Source: Alkalibaculum bacchi
GTDB taxonomy: Bacteria; Bacillota; Clostridia; Eubacteriales; Alkalibacteraceae
Reading direction: 5' to 3'
Assembly (NCBI RefSeq): GCF_937875145.1
Contig: NZ_CALNCS010000141.1
Location: 1-29,631 of the forward strand
Length of the DNA stretch: 29,631 nucleotides
Shown: piece by piece, positions 1 through 8,925 of the stretch
Numbering within the stretch: position 1 is the stretch's first letter
How the letters are laid out: each line of letters opens with the position of its first letter
The notes under the pieces: model-generated
Databases searched by the model: none
What the model was told of the DNA's origin: nothing
What the model saw: only the letters and a program-made list of their open reading frames with translations
Translations under genes and position numbers: made by a program

Positions 1-19
1 TTCACTATTGTTAGAAAAG

Positions 20-42
20 ACACCCTTTTAAAAGGGTGTTTT
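20..42 (+). terminator. Rho-independent terminator of the upstream gene
   Basis: A perfect inverted repeat, ACACCCTTTT at 20-29 and AAAAGGGTGT at 30-39, can fold with a TTAA loop and is followed by four Ts. It sits 12 bp before the uppS ribosome-binding site, so it probably ends the gene to the left (often frr in this gene order, not visible here). The short T tract may allow read-through into uppS. Confidence 0.7.
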
Positions 43-61
43 ACATTTAGGAGGTGTTGTC

Positions 62-793
62 ATGGCATATGAAGCAGAAATTGACAAAAAGAACCTACCC
101 AAGCATATAGCCATTATAATGGATGGCAACGGGCGATGGGCAAAAAAGAGATTTCAACCAAGGCTTTTTGGTCATAGGGCTGGAATCGAATCCTTACGTG
201 AAATTATTCAAGCGTCTTCCGATTTAGGTATTAAAGCCTTAACGGTTTATGCCTTTTCTACGGAAAATTGGAAAAGACCCAAATCAGAAGTAGATGGTTT
301 GATGAAGATGCTTGTAGAATATTTTAAAAAAGAAATTGAAGAACTAAATAGGAATAATGTAAAAATTAGAATTATTGGTGAAAAATCTGCCTTGTCAAAA
401 GAAGTAAAGTCTACTATTGAAAAAGCGGAACGTAGAACAGAAGATAATGAGGGGCTTTTTTTCAATGTAGCCATAAATTATGGTGGTAGGAATGAAATCA
501 TTCAAGGTATAAAAGCTTTATATCAGGACATGATAATGGGTAAATATTCCACAGAAGACTTAAATGAAGATATGTTTACAGAATATCTATTTACAGAAAA
601 TCTAGAGGATCCCGATTTAATCATACGTACTAGCGGTGAACTTCGAATGAGCAATTTTTTAATATGGCAAAGTGCTTATAGTGAATTGTATTTTACGGAT
701 ATTTTATGGCCCGATTTTAAAAAAGAAGATTATTATGACGCTATTTGTGATTACCAAAAGAGAAAAAGAAAATTTGGTGGCATAATTGTATAG
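62..793 (+). CDS. uppS: Isoprenyl transferase (undecaprenyl diphosphate synthase)
   Basis: Cis-prenyltransferase that condenses farnesyl diphosphate with isopentenyl diphosphate to make the C55 lipid carrier for peptidoglycan and wall polymers. The 243-residue length is normal. The N-terminal MDGNGRWA motif supplies the catalytic Asp21, followed by the FSTENWKRP block, the NYGGRNEI block and the C-terminal RTSGE motif (Arg189, Arg195), which binds the diphosphate of the homoallylic substrate in this family. The start is the ATG at 62 behind AGGAGGTG at 49-56. The gene heads a packed run with cdsA 9 bp downstream, linking isoprenoid carrier synthesis to phospholipid synthesis. Identification is firm; farnesyl as the natural primer is inferred from family and context. 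Confidence 0.97.
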   Translation: MAYEAEIDKKNLPKHIAIIMDGNGRWAKKRFQPRLFGHRAGIESLREIIQASSDLGIKALTVYAFSTENWKRPKSEVDGLMKMLVEYFKKEIEELNRNNVKIRIIGEKSALSKEVKSTIEKAERRTEDNEGLFFNVAINYGGRNEIIQGIKALYQDMIMGKYSTEDLNEDMFTEYLFTENLEDPDLIIRTSGELRMSNFLIWQSAYSELYFTDILWPDFKKEDYYDAICDYQKRKRKFGGIIV

Positions 794-802
794 GAGGCTT
801 GT

Positions 803-1606
803 ATGTTAACGCGAACTTTAACCGCCATATTAGGTATTCCACTTCTCATATTTATAATACAAAAAGGGGGGAGCTTACTATTTGCTTCCTTACTTGTGCT
901 TTCTAGTGTGGGCTTATTAGAATACTGCAATGCAGTAAATACAGATGAAAAAATAAATGTAAATCCAGTTCTAGAAGCTCTTTTAGGTATCTTCTTATTG
1001 TGCCTCTTTTATTTTGAAAGTCAATTTATTGTACCTGGCCTTATACTTTGTTTTATGCTGATTTTCATTCATCAAATATGGAATAATAAAGTTTATGTCC
1101 TACAAGGGATTTATGCGTTTTTGGGTTTGTTTTACGTAGCTTTTTTATTAGGTCATATTCTTTTATTTGAAAAGTTGGAAAATGGAACGTATATTTTATG
1201 GTTGGTTTTTATTATTAGTTTTGCTACAGATACTTTCGCCTACATATCAGGTGTGAATTTTGGAAGACACAAATTATGTCCACAAATTAGCCCCAAAAAG
1301 TCTGTTGAAGGTGCCGTTGGTGGTGTAGTAGGTAGTATTATTGCCACTGTCATTTACGGTTATTTTATGAACAGATACGGATATTTGAATTTTCCACTTT
1401 TCTTTTATATTATACTGTCCCTTATAGTAAGTGTTTTTTCACAATTTGGTGATTTAACGGCTTCTCTTATAAAAAGGACATTTGGAGTAAAAGACTATGG
1501 ACATATCTTTCCTGGACATGGTGGCGTATTAGATCGATTTGATAGTATTATTTTTGCTACGCCAGTAGTATATTATATTACGTATTACTATATTTTGTTG
1601 AGGTGA
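803..1606 (+). CDS. cdsA: Phosphatidate cytidylyltransferase (CDP-diacylglycerol synthase)
   Basis: Integral membrane enzyme that converts phosphatidic acid and CTP to CDP-diacylglycerol, the precursor of phosphatidylglycerol; pgsA for the next committed step lies at 25018. The protein has 267 residues and is mostly hydrophobic, with about seven to eight likely membrane segments. The family signature lies at residues 221-247: SLIKR, then GVKD, then PGHGGVLDRFD, containing the conserved metal-binding acidic residues. A GGAGG ribosome-binding site at 792-796 overlaps the spacer after uppS. Only 4 bp separate its stop from rseP, so no dxr gene fits where most Firmicutes have it. Confidence 0.96.
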   Translation: MLTRTLTAILGIPLLIFIIQKGGSLLFASLLVLSSVGLLEYCNAVNTDEKINVNPVLEALLGIFLLCLFYFESQFIVPGLILCFMLIFIHQIWNNKVYVLQGIYAFLGLFYVAFLLGHILLFEKLENGTYILWLVFIISFATDTFAYISGVNFGRHKLCPQISPKKSVEGAVGGVVGSIIATVIYGYFMNRYGYLNFPLFFYIILSLIVSVFSQFGDLTASLIKRTFGVKDYGHIFPGHGGVLDRFDSIIFATPVVYYITYYYILLR

Positions 1607-1610
1607 TTAA

Positions 1611-2618
1611 ATGACTTTTCAAACCATCCTTGTGGCAATTCTCATATTCGGCTTTTTAATTGTCATACACGAATTTGGCCATTTTATATTTGCAAAATTA
1701 TCTGGAGTTGTTGTAGAAGAATTTGCCATTGGCATGGGTCCCAAGCTCTTTGGTTATCAGGGTAAAGAAACAAAGTATTCCTTAAGGCTCATTCCTATGG
1801 GTGGCTATTGTCAAATGCTTGGTGAAGATGCTGAAGATTATCAGAGCGGCAGTTTTAACAGCAAAAGCAAGCTTGCTCGAATTCTTATTCTTTCAGCAGG
1901 ATCTTTGATGAATTTTTTAGGTTGCATTGTGCTTTTAACGATTATATTTTTTATAGTTGGCGTTCCTAGTACTACCCTTGACCTTATAGAAAAGGATTAT
2001 CCTGCCTATGAAGCTGGTTTGCGTCAAGGGGACATTATTGTAGCTATAGAAGGAAAAGATGTTGATTCCTGGGAAGATGTAACATCTCAGATTAGTTCTG
2101 TAGAGGAAAACATTTATTCTGTTGACGTTTTGCGTGATGGTCAACAAATGAACTTTAATGTAGCATCAAAATTTGATGAAGAGTTAAATCAACACCGCAT
2201 AGGTATTACCTCACAAAGAGAGAAGAGCATCTTTTCGTCTATTACAAATGGCTTTAAACAAACTTTCTTATATGGAAAGCTGATTCTTGAAAGCTTAGGT
2301 CAGCTGTTTACTGGAGAAGTGTCCACGGATTCTCTAACAGGGCCTATTGGAATCGTATCTGTTGTAGGGCAAAGCATAGAATACGGCATAGTAGCAGTAT
2401 TAAATTTAGCTGCTGTAATCAGTATTAATCTGGCAATTTTTAATATATTGCCCATACCAGCTCTTGATGGAAGTAGAATTTTATTTGTAATTATTGAAGC
2501 TATAAAAGGCTCTCCAGTTTCTCCTGAAAAAGAAGGTAAGATACATTTTGTGGGCTTTGCTTTGCTCATAATAGTAGCAATATTTGTAGCCTATAATGAT
2601 ATCCTAAGATTGAGGTGA
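1611..2618 (+). CDS. rseP: RIP metalloprotease RseP (site-2 protease family)
   Basis: Intramembrane zinc metalloprotease that cleaves transmembrane substrates such as anti-sigma factors or signal-peptide remnants. The 335-residue protein has the zinc motif HEFGH (His20, Glu21, His24) in the first membrane helix, a PDZ domain at about residues 105-190 (YEAGLRQGDIIVAIEG is the recognisable core), and the second active-site motif NILPIPALDG at 278-287, whose Asp286 is the third zinc ligand. The last helix ends at the C-terminus. The start is the ATG at 1611 with GAGGTGA just before it, overlapping the cdsA stop region. The gene is translationally packed with cdsA and ispG. The physiological substrate cannot be read from the sequence. 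Confidence 0.96.
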   Translation: MTFQTILVAILIFGFLIVIHEFGHFIFAKLSGVVVEEFAIGMGPKLFGYQGKETKYSLRLIPMGGYCQMLGEDAEDYQSGSFNSKSKLARILILSAGSLMNFLGCIVLLTIIFFIVGVPSTTLDLIEKDYPAYEAGLRQGDIIVAIEGKDVDSWEDVTSQISSVEENIYSVDVLRDGQQMNFNVASKFDEELNQHRIGITSQREKSIFSSITNGFKQTFLYGKLILESLGQLFTGEVSTDSLTGPIGIVSVVGQSIEYGIVAVLNLAAVISINLAIFNILPIPALDGSRILFVIIEAIKGSPVSPEKEGKIHFVGFALLIIVAIFVAYNDILRLR

Positions 2619-2622
2619 TTGC

Positions 2623-3678
2623 TTGATTACGCGAAAGAAAACAAGAGAAGTTCCAGTTGGAGAAATCTATATTGGAGGAAATAATCCCATCGCTATACAG
2701 AGTATGACGAAGACGGATACAAGAGATGTAAAGGCTACTGTAAATCAGATAAAAGAATTAGAAGATGTCGGTTGTGATATTGTAAGAGTAGCTGTAGTAA
2801 ATGAAGAAGCAGCAAGAGCTATTAAAGAAATCAAGAAATCCATATCTATTCCATTAGTTGCAGATATTCATTTTGATCATCATCTAGCCCTTACAGCACT
2901 AGAAAGTGGCGTTGATAAACTTAGAATTAATCCGGGAAATATAGGCGATGAATCTAAAGTTAAAGAAATTGTGCAAAAAGCAAAAAAAAGAAGTGTACCC
3001 ATTCGAGTTGGTGTAAATTCCGGTTCCTTAGAAAGGGATCTCTATGAAAAATATAATGGGGTCACACCAGCAGGTCTTGTGGAAAGCGCTTCAAGGCATA
3101 TTGAAATACTAGAAAACCTAAATTTTGAAGATATTGTAGTCTCCATTAAGTCATCAGATGTGCTATTATCGGTAGAGGCTTATAAACTATTTAGTCAAAA
3201 GTACGATTACCCCCTTCACATCGGGATTACGGAGTCAGGTACTTACAATATAGGATCTGTAAAATCTTCAGTAGGTTTAGGAATTTTATTATATCATGGT
3301 ATTGGAGATACGTTGAGGGTTTCCTTGACCTCTAATCCTGTAAATGAAATCAGCGTAGGGGAAGAGATTTTAAAGTCCTTAGGAATTTTCCAAAAACCTC
3401 GAATTGAGTTTATCTCTTGCCCTACCTGTGGAAGAACAGAAATTAACTTAATGGAAATTGCAGAGAAGATTGAAAAAGAATGCAAGCACATTCGAAAGAG
3501 TATAAAAGTAGCTGTTATGGGCTGTGTAGTAAATGGTCCAGGAGAAGCTCGAGATGCCGATATTGGCATTGCAGGTGGTAAAAATAAAGCGGTATTATTT
3601 AAAAAAGGGGAAATACTCCGTACTGTAGATGAACAAGATGTAGTAGCTGAAGTGCTGAAGGAAATTCATAATTTGTAG
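2623..3678 (+). CDS. ispG: 4-hydroxy-3-methylbut-2-en-1-yl diphosphate synthase (IspG/GcpE)
   Basis: Iron-sulfur enzyme of the non-mevalonate (MEP) pathway that converts methylerythritol cyclodiphosphate to HMBDP, upstream of the UppS substrates. The 351-residue protein shows the N-terminal TIM-barrel block (IQSMTKTDTRD) and the C-terminal cluster domain. The 4Fe-4S ligands are Cys266 and Cys269 (SCPTCGRT), Cys301 (MGCVVNGPGE) and Glu308. The start is a TTG at 2623, chosen because GAGGTGA at 2612-2618 lies five bases upstream and the N-terminus matches the family. Its presence implies an active MEP pathway although dxr is absent from this cluster. About 170 bp of repeat-bearing DNA follows. 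Confidence 0.96.
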   Translation: MITRKKTREVPVGEIYIGGNNPIAIQSMTKTDTRDVKATVNQIKELEDVGCDIVRVAVVNEEAARAIKEIKKSISIPLVADIHFDHHLALTALESGVDKLRINPGNIGDESKVKEIVQKAKKRSVPIRVGVNSGSLERDLYEKYNGVTPAGLVESASRHIEILENLNFEDIVVSIKSSDVLLSVEAYKLFSQKYDYPLHIGITESGTYNIGSVKSSVGLGILLYHGIGDTLRVSLTSNPVNEISVGEEILKSLGIFQKPRIEFISCPTCGRTEINLMEIAEKIEKECKHIRKSIKVAVMGCVVNGPGEARDADIGIAGGKNKAVLFKKGEILRTVDEQDVVAEVLKEIHNL

Positions 3679-3723
3679 AGGGATTGTTCCTCGTTTTAAT
3701 GAAGTATAAAATATGAAACTTTT

Positions 3724-3833
3724 AATGAACAATGATCATTGAACAGTACAAATATGCAATGATTTATGATATCTTTGTATAGTGTTAACTATTCATTGTT
3801 CATCGTTCATTATTGCGTTAGTCGCATATTTGT
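3724..3833. repeat. Interleaved inverted repeats between ispG and mgtC
   Basis: AATGAACAATGA (3724-3735) is complementary to TCATTGTTCAT (3793-3803), and ACAAATATGC (3748-3757) is complementary to GCATATTTGT (3824-3833). The pairs cross rather than nest, so both cannot form in one simple hairpin. The right half contains repeated ATTCAT/GTTCAT words. It resembles the degenerate AT-rich intergenic repeats of many Clostridia. It carries an open frame that runs into mgtC and would give a false N-terminal extension. Confidence 0.5.
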
Positions 3834-3849
3834 TGAAAGGGGTGTTTGT

Positions 3850-4515
3850 ATGAATTTAACGATCACAGATATCACTATACGACTTGTGCTCTCTGTAGTA
3901 TTAAGTGGTCTTATTGGCTTTGAAAGAGAGTATACAAAGAAGCCAGCAGGCTTTCGCACTCACATTTTAGTTTCTATTGGAGCCACCACTGTAATGATAG
4001 CTGGCTTGATGATGTTTCGAGACTATAGTAGTTTGTCTAATATGGATCCTAGCCGTCTAGGTGCTCAAGTTATCAGTGGAATTGGTTTTTTAGGAGCTGG
4101 AACTATTCTGAGAGAGGGCTTTACAGTAAAAGGCCTCACTACCGCTGCAAGCATATGGGCTGTAGGATGTATTGGCCTTGTAGTAGGTGGAGGCTATTAT
4201 GTACTAAGTTCTATCTCTACCTTAACTGTTTTTATTACTTTAAAAATATTTGGGAAAGTACAACATAAATACGAAAATACTTATGAAGTATATCTATTTC
4301 ATATAAAATATACAGATGATTTTAACGTTGAAACCTTGTTTCAATACTTGGATAAAAGAAGTCTACAACTTTTATCCTTGCGTTATAATGAAGAGGATGC
4401 TGAATTCACCTTGCGAATCAATAAAAGTTTAGATTATATAGCATTGCTCAAAAAAATATCTGAAGAGAAAAAAATATACTCTACAAAAACACGGGTAGAA
4501 TCAGAGATAAGATGA
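3850..4515 (+). CDS. MgtC/SapB family inner-membrane protein
   Basis: 221-residue membrane protein of the MgtC/SapB/YhiD family. The N-terminal half holds the hydrophobic core with the conserved GLIGFEREYTKKPAGFRTH segment and later GIGFLGAGTIL and GLTTAASIWAVGCIGL, which define the family. The last 80 or so residues form a soluble region resembling the C-terminal ACT-like domain of longer family members. MgtC proteins are linked to survival in low magnesium and acid and to F-type ATPase modulation in some pathogens; the role here is unknown. I chose the ATG at 3850, with GAAAGGGG at 3835-3842 before it, over the open frame that begins at 3766, because the family N-terminus begins close to this Met and the extension runs through repeats. 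It interrupts the usual ispG-polC adjacency. Confidence 0.88.
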   Translation: MNLTITDITIRLVLSVVLSGLIGFEREYTKKPAGFRTHILVSIGATTVMIAGLMMFRDYSSLSNMDPSRLGAQVISGIGFLGAGTILREGFTVKGLTTAASIWAVGCIGLVVGGGYYVLSSISTLTVFITLKIFGKVQHKYENTYEVYLFHIKYTDDFNVETLFQYLDKRSLQLLSLRYNEEDAEFTLRINKSLDYIALLKKISEEKKIYSTKTRVESEIR

Positions 4516-4561
4516 AGTCCTACTAGTCATACATTATATAAGCGCTCTAGGAGGTAATAAA

Positions 4562-7500
4562 TTGGGAAATCATTCGAATCCACTAAGTGAAATACTAAAT
4601 TCTTGTCCAATTAATATCACAAAAGTAGAAGTAAACCCTACTAGTTGTAAGTGGATATTACATATAGAAGATCCAACGAAATTTGATAAAAAATCTCTTG
4701 AAAGTGAGTTAATAGGCACATTTCCAGGTTTAAAATGTGTAGAATTTAAGAATGCAGACAGTCAAAATTCTATAAAAGAGTACCTATCTGGAAAAAAAGA
4801 ATTTATCAAGCAGATTATTCGCAACAAACAGCCCGAAGTATTCTTACCAAAGAACAATTGGTCTCTTAAAGGAAATATTATTGAAATACCTATTTTTCTT
4901 AAAGAAGATTTTGAAAATTTAACTCAATCGGATATAGGTCAGCAGATTCATGATCACTTAAGAGAAGCAGATGCCGTAAATTTACAATTTAAGTTTGTAT
5001 ACAAGGGTAAAATTGAGGATATGGCCCAAGAAATTCAAAAAGAAAAAGAGAATCTAAAAGTGCAGATTTCCAAAGAATCTATTAGTACAAACAATAAAAA
5101 AGCATCCCCAGCTCAGAGTGCGGATAAGATCATATTCGGAAAGCGAATTACCTCAGATGCTATAAAAATTGTAGATTGCGCACCAGATGAGCAATCTATT
5201 ATATTAGGAACTGTCTTTAAAATAGAGAACAAGGATATTAAGAATAATAAAGCTATCATTATATTTAACATCACAGACTATACGAGTTCTATGACTGTTA
5301 AATTTTTTATCCTGCAGGACAAAAGGGATGAAACATTAGAAAGAATAAAAGGAGCTAGCGCACTAAAAGTAATGGGAAGAGTTGAGTACGATACTTTTGC
5401 CAGAGAATACGTTTTTATGGCTAATGGCATTGAAGAAGCACAAATACAGATTAAGACAGATAATGCAGAAGAAAAACGAGTAGAACTTCACCTGCATAGT
5501 CAATATAGTGCTATGGACTCTGTAGCCAAAATTGAAAAAGCAGTAAAAAGAGCCTTGGCTTATGGGCATAAAGCCTTAGCCATTACAGATCATGGAGTTT
5601 TACAGGGATTTCCTGAGGCTATGGAGTACACTAGGGAAAAAGACATTAAAATGATTTACGGCTTAGAGGGATATCTGGTTGATGATAAAAAAAGTGCCAA
5701 GTCGGGTAAGAAAGACGGGGATCTAGATGGTACATTTATCGTCTTTGATTTAGAAACAACAGGTTTATCTTCTAGAAAAAATGAAATCATCGAAATAGGG
5801 GCCGTAAAGGTTCACAATTATCAAATTGTTGAAACCTTTGGCTCCTTTGTCAAACCCAAAGAAAAGATTCCTATGAGGATTACTGAGCTAACGGGAATTA
5901 CGGACAATATGGTGGCTAATGCAGAGACTATAGAAGTAGTACTTCCTAAGTTTTTAGATTTTTGCCAGGATTATATTTTAGTGGCTCATAATGCAAAATT
6001 TGATCTATCCTTTTTAGAGAAGGCTTGTCATATTTGTAATATGGAAAGAGATTTTTCGGCGATTGATACCCTTTCTCTTGCCCGAAATGCCATTCCAGAA
6101 ATCAGTAGACACAATTTAAAGGCGTTGACAAGATACTATAAAATCAATTTAGAAAACCATCATAGAGCAGTAGATGACGCTATGGCTACAGGAAAAGTCT
6201 TTATTCAACTGCTTAAAACCTGTAAGGACAAAGGCGCTAGTAGAGCAAATGATATTGATAAGGTCTTTGATAATGAGCTAGCCATTCAAAAGATGGATAC
6301 GTATCACATCATTATCCTAGTCAAAAATAATACTGGACTTAAGAATTTATACAAATTAGTATCAATGGCTCATTTAAAATACTTTTACAAGAGACCCAGA
6401 ATACCAAAAAGTATCCTAGCCAAGTATAGGGAAGGTTTAATTATTGGTTCTGCTTGTGAAAGCGGGGAATTGTTTCAGAGCATTTTAAAAGAAGGTTCCG
6501 ATGAAGAGATTGAAGATATTGCGAATTTTTATGATTATTTAGAAATTCAGCCCTTAGGCAATAATCAATTTTTAATAGATAAGAATATCGTTAGTTCCGT
6601 AGAGGATTTAATCAACATTAATAAAAGAATCATTCAATTAGGAAAAAACTGTTCCAAACCTGTAGTTGCTACCGGAGACGTACACTTTTTAGATCCTCAT
6701 GATGAGTATTTTAGACGCATCCTCATGCATGGTCAAGGTTTTAGTGATGCAGAAAACCAACCACCATTATATTATCGAACTACACAAGAGATGTTGGATG
6801 AATTCTATTATCTAGATCAAGATACTGCCAAAGAAGTAGTCATCACAAACCCTAATAAGGTGGCAGATGCTATAGAGAAAATTTTGCCGATCCCTGATGG
6901 CACGTATCCTCCAGTAATAGAAGGTTCGGATCAAGAGATTACGGACATGGTAATGAACAATGCCTATGAAAAATACGGAAACCCACTTCCTGAAGATGTG
7001 GCTAAAAGAGTAGACCGAGAGCTGACTTCCATCATTAAAAATGGCTATTCTGTACTTTATTTAGTAGCCCAACGACTCGTTAAGAAGTCAAATGATGATG
7101 GATATCTAGTAGGATCAAGGGGTTCTGTTGGTTCATCGTTAGTTGCTACATTTAGCAATATTACAGAAGTAAACCCACTACCGCCTCATTATATCTGCCC
7201 TCAGTGTAAGAATTCAGAGTTCTTAGATAGCAGTGAGTACGGTGTTGGACCAGATTTACCAGATAAAGACTGCCCAAATTGCGGGACAAAATACCATAAG
7301 GATGGCTTTGACATTCCCTTTGAAGTTTTCTTAGGTTTTGATGGAGACAAAGAGCCTGATATCGACTTAAACTTTTCTGGAGATTATCAGCCAATCGCCC
7401 ACAAATATACAGAAGAACTCTTTGGAGAAGGTAAAACTTTTAAGGCTGGTACCATAGGCACTGTTGCTGAAAAAACGGCCTATGGCTTTGTGGCACATTA

Positions 7501-8782
7501 CTTAGAAGAGACGGGCAAGCAGGTTACCAATGCAGAAATTGATCGATTAGTAGCAGGGTGCACAGGTATAAAGAGGACTACTGGCCAACATCCAGGGGGG
7601 ATCATGGTTGTACCTGAAGATAAAGACATATTTGATTTTTGTCCGATTCAAAGACCTGCTGATGATAGAAGCTCTACTATTATTACTACCCACTTTGATT
7701 ACCATTCTATAAGTGGCCGTCTTCTCAAATTAGATATTCTTGGGCATGACGATCCCACTGTTATTCGTATGTTAGAGGATTTAACGGGAGTAGATGCAAC
7801 AAGTATTCCCTTAGACGATAATGATACCATGAGCATATTTACTTCAAATGAAGTGCTAAAATTAGAAGATTCAGAAATGGGCTCTCCTCTTGGCACCTAT
7901 GGAATACCAGAGTTTGGAACGAGTTTTACTCAAAGCATGCTCTTAGATACAAAGCCAACGGCTTTTGCCGATCTTATTCGTATTTCTGGCTTGTCTCATG
8001 GTACAGATGTATGGCTTGGTAATGCTCAAACCCTTATTCAAGAGGGAACTTGTACCATTAAAGACGTTATTAATACTCGAGATAGTATTATGATTTATCT
8101 CATGCAAAAAGAACTACCACCTAAAACTGCTTTTATAATAATGGAAAAGGTTCGTAAAGGTAAAGGACTAACGGAAGAAGATATTGTAATTATGAAGGAG
8201 CACGATGTGCCAAATTGGTATATTGATTCTTGTCAAAAAATCAAATACATGTTCCCAAAAGCTCACGCAGCAGCTTATGTAACGATGGCCTTTCGAATTG
8301 CTTATTTTAAAGTTCATTATCCACTGGCTTACTACGCAACCTATTTTTCAATACGAGGAGAAGACTTTGACGCCCATGTAGCTGTACAAGGAAAAGAGTT
8401 TGTAAGAAAAGAAATTAAAGCGATTAGAGATAAGGGCAATGATGCTACGACAAAAGAAAAATCAAAACTAACGGTTTTAGAATTGGTTTTAGAGATGTAC
8501 TGTAGAGGATTTGGATTTTTGCCTGTTGATTTAATGGAATCTCATTTTAATAAATTTCTTATCAAAGAAGATAAACTACTCCCTCCTTTTAATGGACTAG
8601 AGGGGATTGGAGAAAAGGCGGCACATAGCCTGTACGAAGCAAGAGAAGAAGGTCCCTTTCTCTCTATAGAAGATTTGCAAAGAAGAAGTAGAATCAGTAA
8701 ATCGAATATAGATGTCTTAAGCAAACACGGAGCTATTAACTTCTTGCCAGAGAGCAATCAAATTTCGTTGTTTAGTCTCTAA
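4562..8782 (+). CDS. polC: DNA polymerase III alpha subunit, Gram-positive PolC type
   Basis: Main replicative polymerase with built-in proofreading. The 1406-residue order is typical: an N-terminal domain, an OB fold around residues 215-300, a PHP domain with HLHSQYSAMD (His310, His312), and an inserted DEDDh exonuclease starting at FDLETTGLSS (Asp396, Glu398). The polymerase core follows, with a zinc-binding insert (Cys879, Cys882, Cys904, Cys907) and the palm motif PDIDLNF carrying Asp933 and Asp935. The C-terminus ends in QISLFSL, a beta-clamp binding motif. The start is the TTG at 4562, six bases after a strong AGGAGGT. All key residues are present and there is no frameshift. The upstream neighbour is mgtC instead of the usual ispG or proS. 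Confidence 0.98.
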   Translation: MGNHSNPLSEILNSCPINITKVEVNPTSCKWILHIEDPTKFDKKSLESELIGTFPGLKCVEFKNADSQNSIKEYLSGKKEFIKQIIRNKQPEVFLPKNNWSLKGNIIEIPIFLKEDFENLTQSDIGQQIHDHLREADAVNLQFKFVYKGKIEDMAQEIQKEKENLKVQISKESISTNNKKASPAQSADKIIFGKRITSDAIKIVDCAPDEQSIILGTVFKIENKDIKNNKAIIIFNITDYTSSMTVKFFILQDKRDETLERIKGASALKVMGRVEYDTFAREYVFMANGIEEAQIQIKTDNAEEKRVELHLHSQYSAMDSVAKIEKAVKRALAYGHKALAITDHGVLQGFPEAMEYTREKDIKMIYGLEGYLVDDKKSAKSGKKDGDLDGTFIVFDLETTGLSSRKNEIIEIGAVKVHNYQIVETFGSFVKPKEKIPMRITELTGITDNMVANAETIEVVLPKFLDFCQDYILVAHNAKFDLSFLEKACHICNMERDFSAIDTLSLARNAIPEISRHNLKALTRYYKINLENHHRAVDDAMATGKVFIQLLKTCKDKGASRANDIDKVFDNELAIQKMDTYHIIILVKNNTGLKNLYKLVSMAHLKYFYKRPRIPKSILAKYREGLIIGSACESGELFQSILKEGSDEEIEDIANFYDYLEIQPLGNNQFLIDKNIVSSVEDLININKRIIQLGKNCSKPVVATGDVHFLDPHDEYFRRILMHGQGFSDAENQPPLYYRTTQEMLDEFYYLDQDTAKEVVITNPNKVADAIEKILPIPDGTYPPVIEGSDQEITDMVMNNAYEKYGNPLPEDVAKRVDRELTSIIKNGYSVLYLVAQRLVKKSNDDGYLVGSRGSVGSSLVATFSNITEVNPLPPHYICPQCKNSEFLDSSEYGVGPDLPDKDCPNCGTKYHKDGFDIPFEVFLGFDGDKEPDIDLNFSGDYQPIAHKYTEELFGEGKTFKAGTIGTVAEKTAYGFVAHYLEETGKQVTNAEIDRLVAGCTGIKRTTGQHPGGIMVVPEDKDIFDFCPIQRPADDRSSTIITTHFDYHSISGRLLKLDILGHDDPTVIRMLEDLTGVDATSIPLDDNDTMSIFTSNEVLKLEDSEMGSPLGTYGIPEFGTSFTQSMLLDTKPTAFADLIRISGLSHGTDVWLGNAQTLIQEGTCTIKDVINTRDSIMIYLMQKELPPKTAFIIMEKVRKGKGLTEEDIVIMKEHDVPNWYIDSCQKIKYMFPKAHAAAYVTMAFRIAYFKVHYPLAYYATYFSIRGEDFDAHVAVQGKEFVRKEIKAIRDKGNDATTKEKSKLTVLELVLEMYCRGFGFLPVDLMESHFNKFLIKEDKLLPPFNGLEGIGEKAAHSLYEAREEGPFLSIEDLQRRSRISKSNIDVLSKHGAINFLPESNQISLFSL

Positions 8783-8823
8783 CAGCTAGTGATTGCACTT
8801 AGGAGGGATAATATTCCTTGAAT

Positions 8824-8851
8824 TTGCATATAATTAATGATATGATATAAT
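8824..8851 (+). promoter_or_regulatory. Sigma-A promoter for the rimP-nusA-infB operon
   Basis: TTGCAT (8824-8829), a 16-bp spacer and a perfect TATAAT (8846-8851) preceded by TGA, which forms an extended -10. The start of transcription would fall near 8858, giving a leader of about 68 nt before the rimP start. This is the best promoter between polC and rpsO, so it probably drives the whole rimP-ribF run. Confidence 0.75.
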
Positions 8852-8878
8852 AAGACAAAAGAAAGTATCGATTCGTGT

Positions 8879-8904
8879 AAAGAGTGGGGAGAGTCCCACT
8901 CTTT
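8879..8904 (+). promoter_or_regulatory. Perfect 10-bp hairpin in the rimP leader
   Basis: AAAGAGTGGG (8879-8888) and CCCACTCTTT (8895-8904) enclose the loop GAGAGT. Only a broken U-rich stretch (ACTGTTT) follows, so it is not a clean terminator. It lies inside the predicted leader 11 bp before the rimP ribosome-binding site. It could be an attenuator, a stabilising 5' structure or a protein-binding site; the sequence does not decide. Confidence 0.6.
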
Positions 8905-8925
8905 ACTGTTTAGATGGAGGTTTCT

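Noticed and set aside
3850..4515. Magnesium transporter assignment for the MgtC-like gene
   Set aside because: MgtC proteins are not established as magnesium transporters. Only the family name is supported.
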